35,188 nt of DNA, taken from assembly GCA_028293565.1 (NCBI GenBank), contig JAQGON010000135.1:1-35188 (forward strand). The letters are read 5' to 3'. Shown here one piece after another: positions 33,337-35,188 of this stretch. Below the pieces are notes generated by a model. It did not search any database. It was not told where the DNA came from and was given only the letters and a program-made list of their open reading frames with translations. The DNA is from Verrucomicrobiota bacterium (lineage in GTDB: Bacteria; Verrucomicrobiota; Verrucomicrobiia; Opitutales; Opitutaceae). Numbering within the stretch: position 1 is the stretch's first letter; every line of letters starts with the position of its first letter. A program made the position numbers and the translations under genes.

Positions 33337-33650
33337 GGAAGGCGCAGAGTGAAGGCGCCCTCAAAGCGAGGGCAAGGTGGAATGCGTTGTCGCAGGCCCT
33401 GAGCTTGTCGAACGGGCCCCAAACGCGTTGGACGCTCCGGACGCGGTGCAGGTCGAGCTCGCATCTCCAGCGCATTGAGGGCAATGCGCTCCACCCAAGG
33501 CGGATCCGTCCAGCGCCGTTGCGCGAGACAAGGTGGAACGCGTTGCCCCCAACGCGTTGGACGCTCCGTCAGTCCTTCGAGTCGTGCTCAACCCTCCTGC
33601 GCGATAAGGCCCAGCCGAGTTCAGGGTCCGCGATGCCCCATTCCACCGGC
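33337..33650. repeat. 314-bp gene-free stretch of short repeats
   Basis: This gap upstream of the FAD oxidoreductase gene has no gene. It holds two copies of CAAGGTGGAAYGCGTTG (33373-33389 and 33529-33545) and two copies of CCCCAACGCGTTGGACGCTCCG-like text (33417-33439 and 33546-33568, one base different). There is also an inverted relative, CAATGCGCTCCACC, at 33482-33495. A palindromic CCTGAGCTTGTCGAACGGG string (about 33397-33417) resembles an intergenic repeat seen in many bacteria. A hairpin GCCCTC/GAGGGC (33357-33373) lies 21 bp upstream of the FAD gene start. No clear promoter was found. Confidence 0.6.
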
Positions 33651-35144
33651 TTATTTCTCCTTTTGCTGGGCGTCGCGCTCGCGGACCGGGCGTTCCTTCG
33701 CCGGCGCATTGGGATTCCGTTGGATGGGGGCTTGGTTCCCCTGCGGGGGAACCGGGTTCGCTTGCGGCGGGCGCGACATTTGCGGAGGACGTTCACCGCG
33801 AGGGACGCTCTCGCCGGCCGCGGGCGGACGGTTGATGGGAGCCTGGCGCTCGACCGGCGGGGCGCGATCGACCACCGGCGGACGCTCGGCGCGCGGAGAC
33901 GGGTCGACGCGGGGCGGTTGATCGACGCGCGGCGGACGGTTGAAGCCAGGGCCTCCGCGCCGGGGCTGGTCCGGGGGATTCGCCGAACGGAGCGAAGGCG
34001 ACGGTGGCGTCACCAGCTGCGTCGAGGTCGAGGGCGGGGTCACGCGCTGAGTGTCGGTCGATGAAGGCGTGGCCCGCTGATAGGGATTGGGCATCGGCGT
34101 CGCGCGCGGCGGCTCGACCGCGGGGCCGAAGGGCCGGTTCGGGTTCGCGGGAAGCGTGCCGCGGTTCACCGGAAGCTGGCCGGACTCGCGCGGCGCGACG
34201 GGACGCTGCGGGCTCCGCCGATCGCCGCGGTCGCCTTGGAACGACCCCGCCCCGCCGCTCGGCGGACGCGCGTGATCCGGAGTGCCGGGAAACGGATGCG
34301 GGCGAATCACCCTCGGCGATCCGCGGTTGAAATCCCGCGGCGGGCGCGGCCGGCTCACGGGCGGATTCCACGCGTGCCACCCGGGATTGCCGGAAAAACC
34401 GGTGCGGCTCGGCGGACGATCGCGACGCCAGTCGCGCTGGTCGCGCCAATTCCGGCGATCGCCGACAAAGATCGCCCGGCGATGCCAGTCGAAATCGTAG
34501 CTCAGCCAGAGTCCCGCGGCGAATCCGAGGCCGAAGGTGATGAAGGGCTCCGAAGGATAATAGCCTTCGGCGCGCGAGTAATAAACCACGTCGGGATCAT
34601 AACGCGGGACGTAGATCACGTCGGGTTGCGCCGGCACGATCTCGATGACCTCCTGGTCGACGACCACCCGCTGCTGCGGGGTGTCGACCAGCGTGCCGTT
34701 CGCGCGCGCGATTCCCCGCAGGCGCTGCACGGCGTTCATCACGTCGGCGGGCTGGCTGTAGACGGCGTCGCCGAGTTCGCGCGTCCACTGCAGGTTCGAA
34801 TCCATCCACTGGATGATTTCCGGATATCGGGCCAGCGCCCGCACGCTTTCGCTCCAGGGCTGCGCGTCGATCTGATCGGGGCTGCCGTTGGAATTCAGGT
34901 AACGCGCCGCCAGCACGATCTCGGTCTGCGCGATGGACGCCGGCAGGATCAGCGCGACGAGCGCATCGGGATAGAGCGCAATCGGACCGAGGAGCTGGTC
35001 CAGCTGCTCGGGGGTGAGCTGTTCGCTGGTCATCGGGCCCTTCGAGTCGTCGTCGAGATCCGCCGCGCTGGCGATGCCGGGGGGGGTGAACGCGAGGCCG
35101 AGCAGAAGAAGCAGCCGTGGGGCCAAGCTGAGTCGTGTGTTCAT
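33651..35144 (-). CDS. DUF3300-family exported protein
   Basis: The 497-residue protein has a signal peptide (cleavage near IASA-A, residue 27), then a DUF3300 domain (about 40-195) recognisable by LDQLLGPIALYPDALVALILPAS, ARYPEIIQWMDSNLQWTRELGDAV and the VIYVPRYDPDVVYY segment. A short hydrophobic GFAAGLWLSYDFDW patch follows, and from about 225 to the end there is a Pro/Arg/Asn-rich low-complexity tail with no expected fold. DUF3300 has no agreed function; a periplasmic or envelope role is likely from the signal. The tail may bind cell wall or surface polymers. The ATG at 35144 is 44 bp from the window edge. Confidence 0.82.
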   Translation of the reverse strand: MNTRLSLAPRLLLLLGLAFTPPGIASAADLDDDSKGPMTSEQLTPEQLDQLLGPIALYPDALVALILPASIAQTEIVLAARYLNSNGSPDQIDAQPWSESVRALARYPEIIQWMDSNLQWTRELGDAVYSQPADVMNAVQRLRGIARANGTLVDTPQQRVVVDQEVIEIVPAQPDVIYVPRYDPDVVYYSRAEGYYPSEPFITFGLGFAAGLWLSYDFDWHRRAIFVGDRRNWRDQRDWRRDRPPSRTGFSGNPGWHAWNPPVSRPRPPRDFNRGSPRVIRPHPFPGTPDHARPPSGGAGSFQGDRGDRRSPQRPVAPRESGQLPVNRGTLPANPNRPFGPAVEPPRATPMPNPYQRATPSSTDTQRVTPPSTSTQLVTPPSPSLRSANPPDQPRRGGPGFNRPPRVDQPPRVDPSPRAERPPVVDRAPPVERQAPINRPPAAGESVPRGERPPQMSRPPQANPVPPQGNQAPIQRNPNAPAKERPVRERDAQQKEK

Positions 35145-35188
35145 TGGGTATATGACGTCTCTCCCTCTGACAGGTTGCCGAAACCTTC

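Noticed and set aside
33337-33650. CRISPR array
   Set aside because: The repeats are few, unevenly spaced and in mixed orientations, and no cas genes are present.

Overview
The window is GC-rich, densely coded chromosomal DNA whose protein families fit a free-living Gram-negative bacterium, most likely in the Verrucomicrobiota (Opitutaceae-like). This placement is inferred from the OleA/OleB pair, the ECF sigma factor with a degenerate anti-sigma-like partner, the near absence of Shine-Dalgarno sites and the style of the intergenic palindromes. No marker gene such as rRNA is present to prove it. I see no prophage, transposase, CRISPR array or rRNA. One tRNA gene, tRNA-Lys(UUU), is present.

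Layout: 1-3833 holds a gene fragment, an AraC-type regulator divergent from a GH4 alpha-galactosidase, a GNAT acetyltransferase and a small exported protein. 3887-5520 (minus) is trpC-rsmA, overlapping by one base. 5624-7214 (plus) is mazG-xerC, also overlapping. 7339-10362 (minus) holds hemL and glutamine-dependent nadE. 10672-15341 (plus) holds maf, a TonB-like protein, an RluA-type pseudouridine synthase, a DedA membrane protein and an M20 peptidase. 15451-16828 (minus) holds a Pal-like lipoprotein, a NarL-type response regulator and tRNA-Lys. 17005-18319 (plus) is an ECF sigma factor with its putative membrane partner. 18568-20795 (minus) is dapA-dapB-ruvA. 20865-28512 (plus) holds pilT, an unknown exported protein, fabD, lepA, lepB and malQ. 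28598-33336 (minus) is a lipid-type cluster: FAD desaturase-like enzyme, fabZ-like, fabI-like, oleA-like and oleB-like. The window ends with a DUF3300 protein at 33651-35144.

Most of the genes are housekeeping (cell wall lysine pathway, tryptophan, haem, NAD, translation, secretion, envelope). Two things stand out. First, the 28598-33336 cluster combines the first and last enzymes of the OleABCD head-to-head hydrocarbon pathway with a dehydratase, an enoyl reductase and a FAD oxidoreductase, while OleC and OleD are absent; it may make an undescribed long-chain lipid. Second, nearly every junction between oppositely oriented genes carries a palindromic repeat: a ~103-bp element with GTAGCACGGG-type ends (two copies, both between convergent genes), CCGCAAA/GCGCAA-type inverted repeats (three places), a perfect 41-bp inverted repeat between nadE and maf, and a repeat-rich 314-bp stretch upstream of the lipid cluster.

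All functions were read from sequence motifs without a database search. Start codons are often uncertain because ribosome binding sites are rare here.
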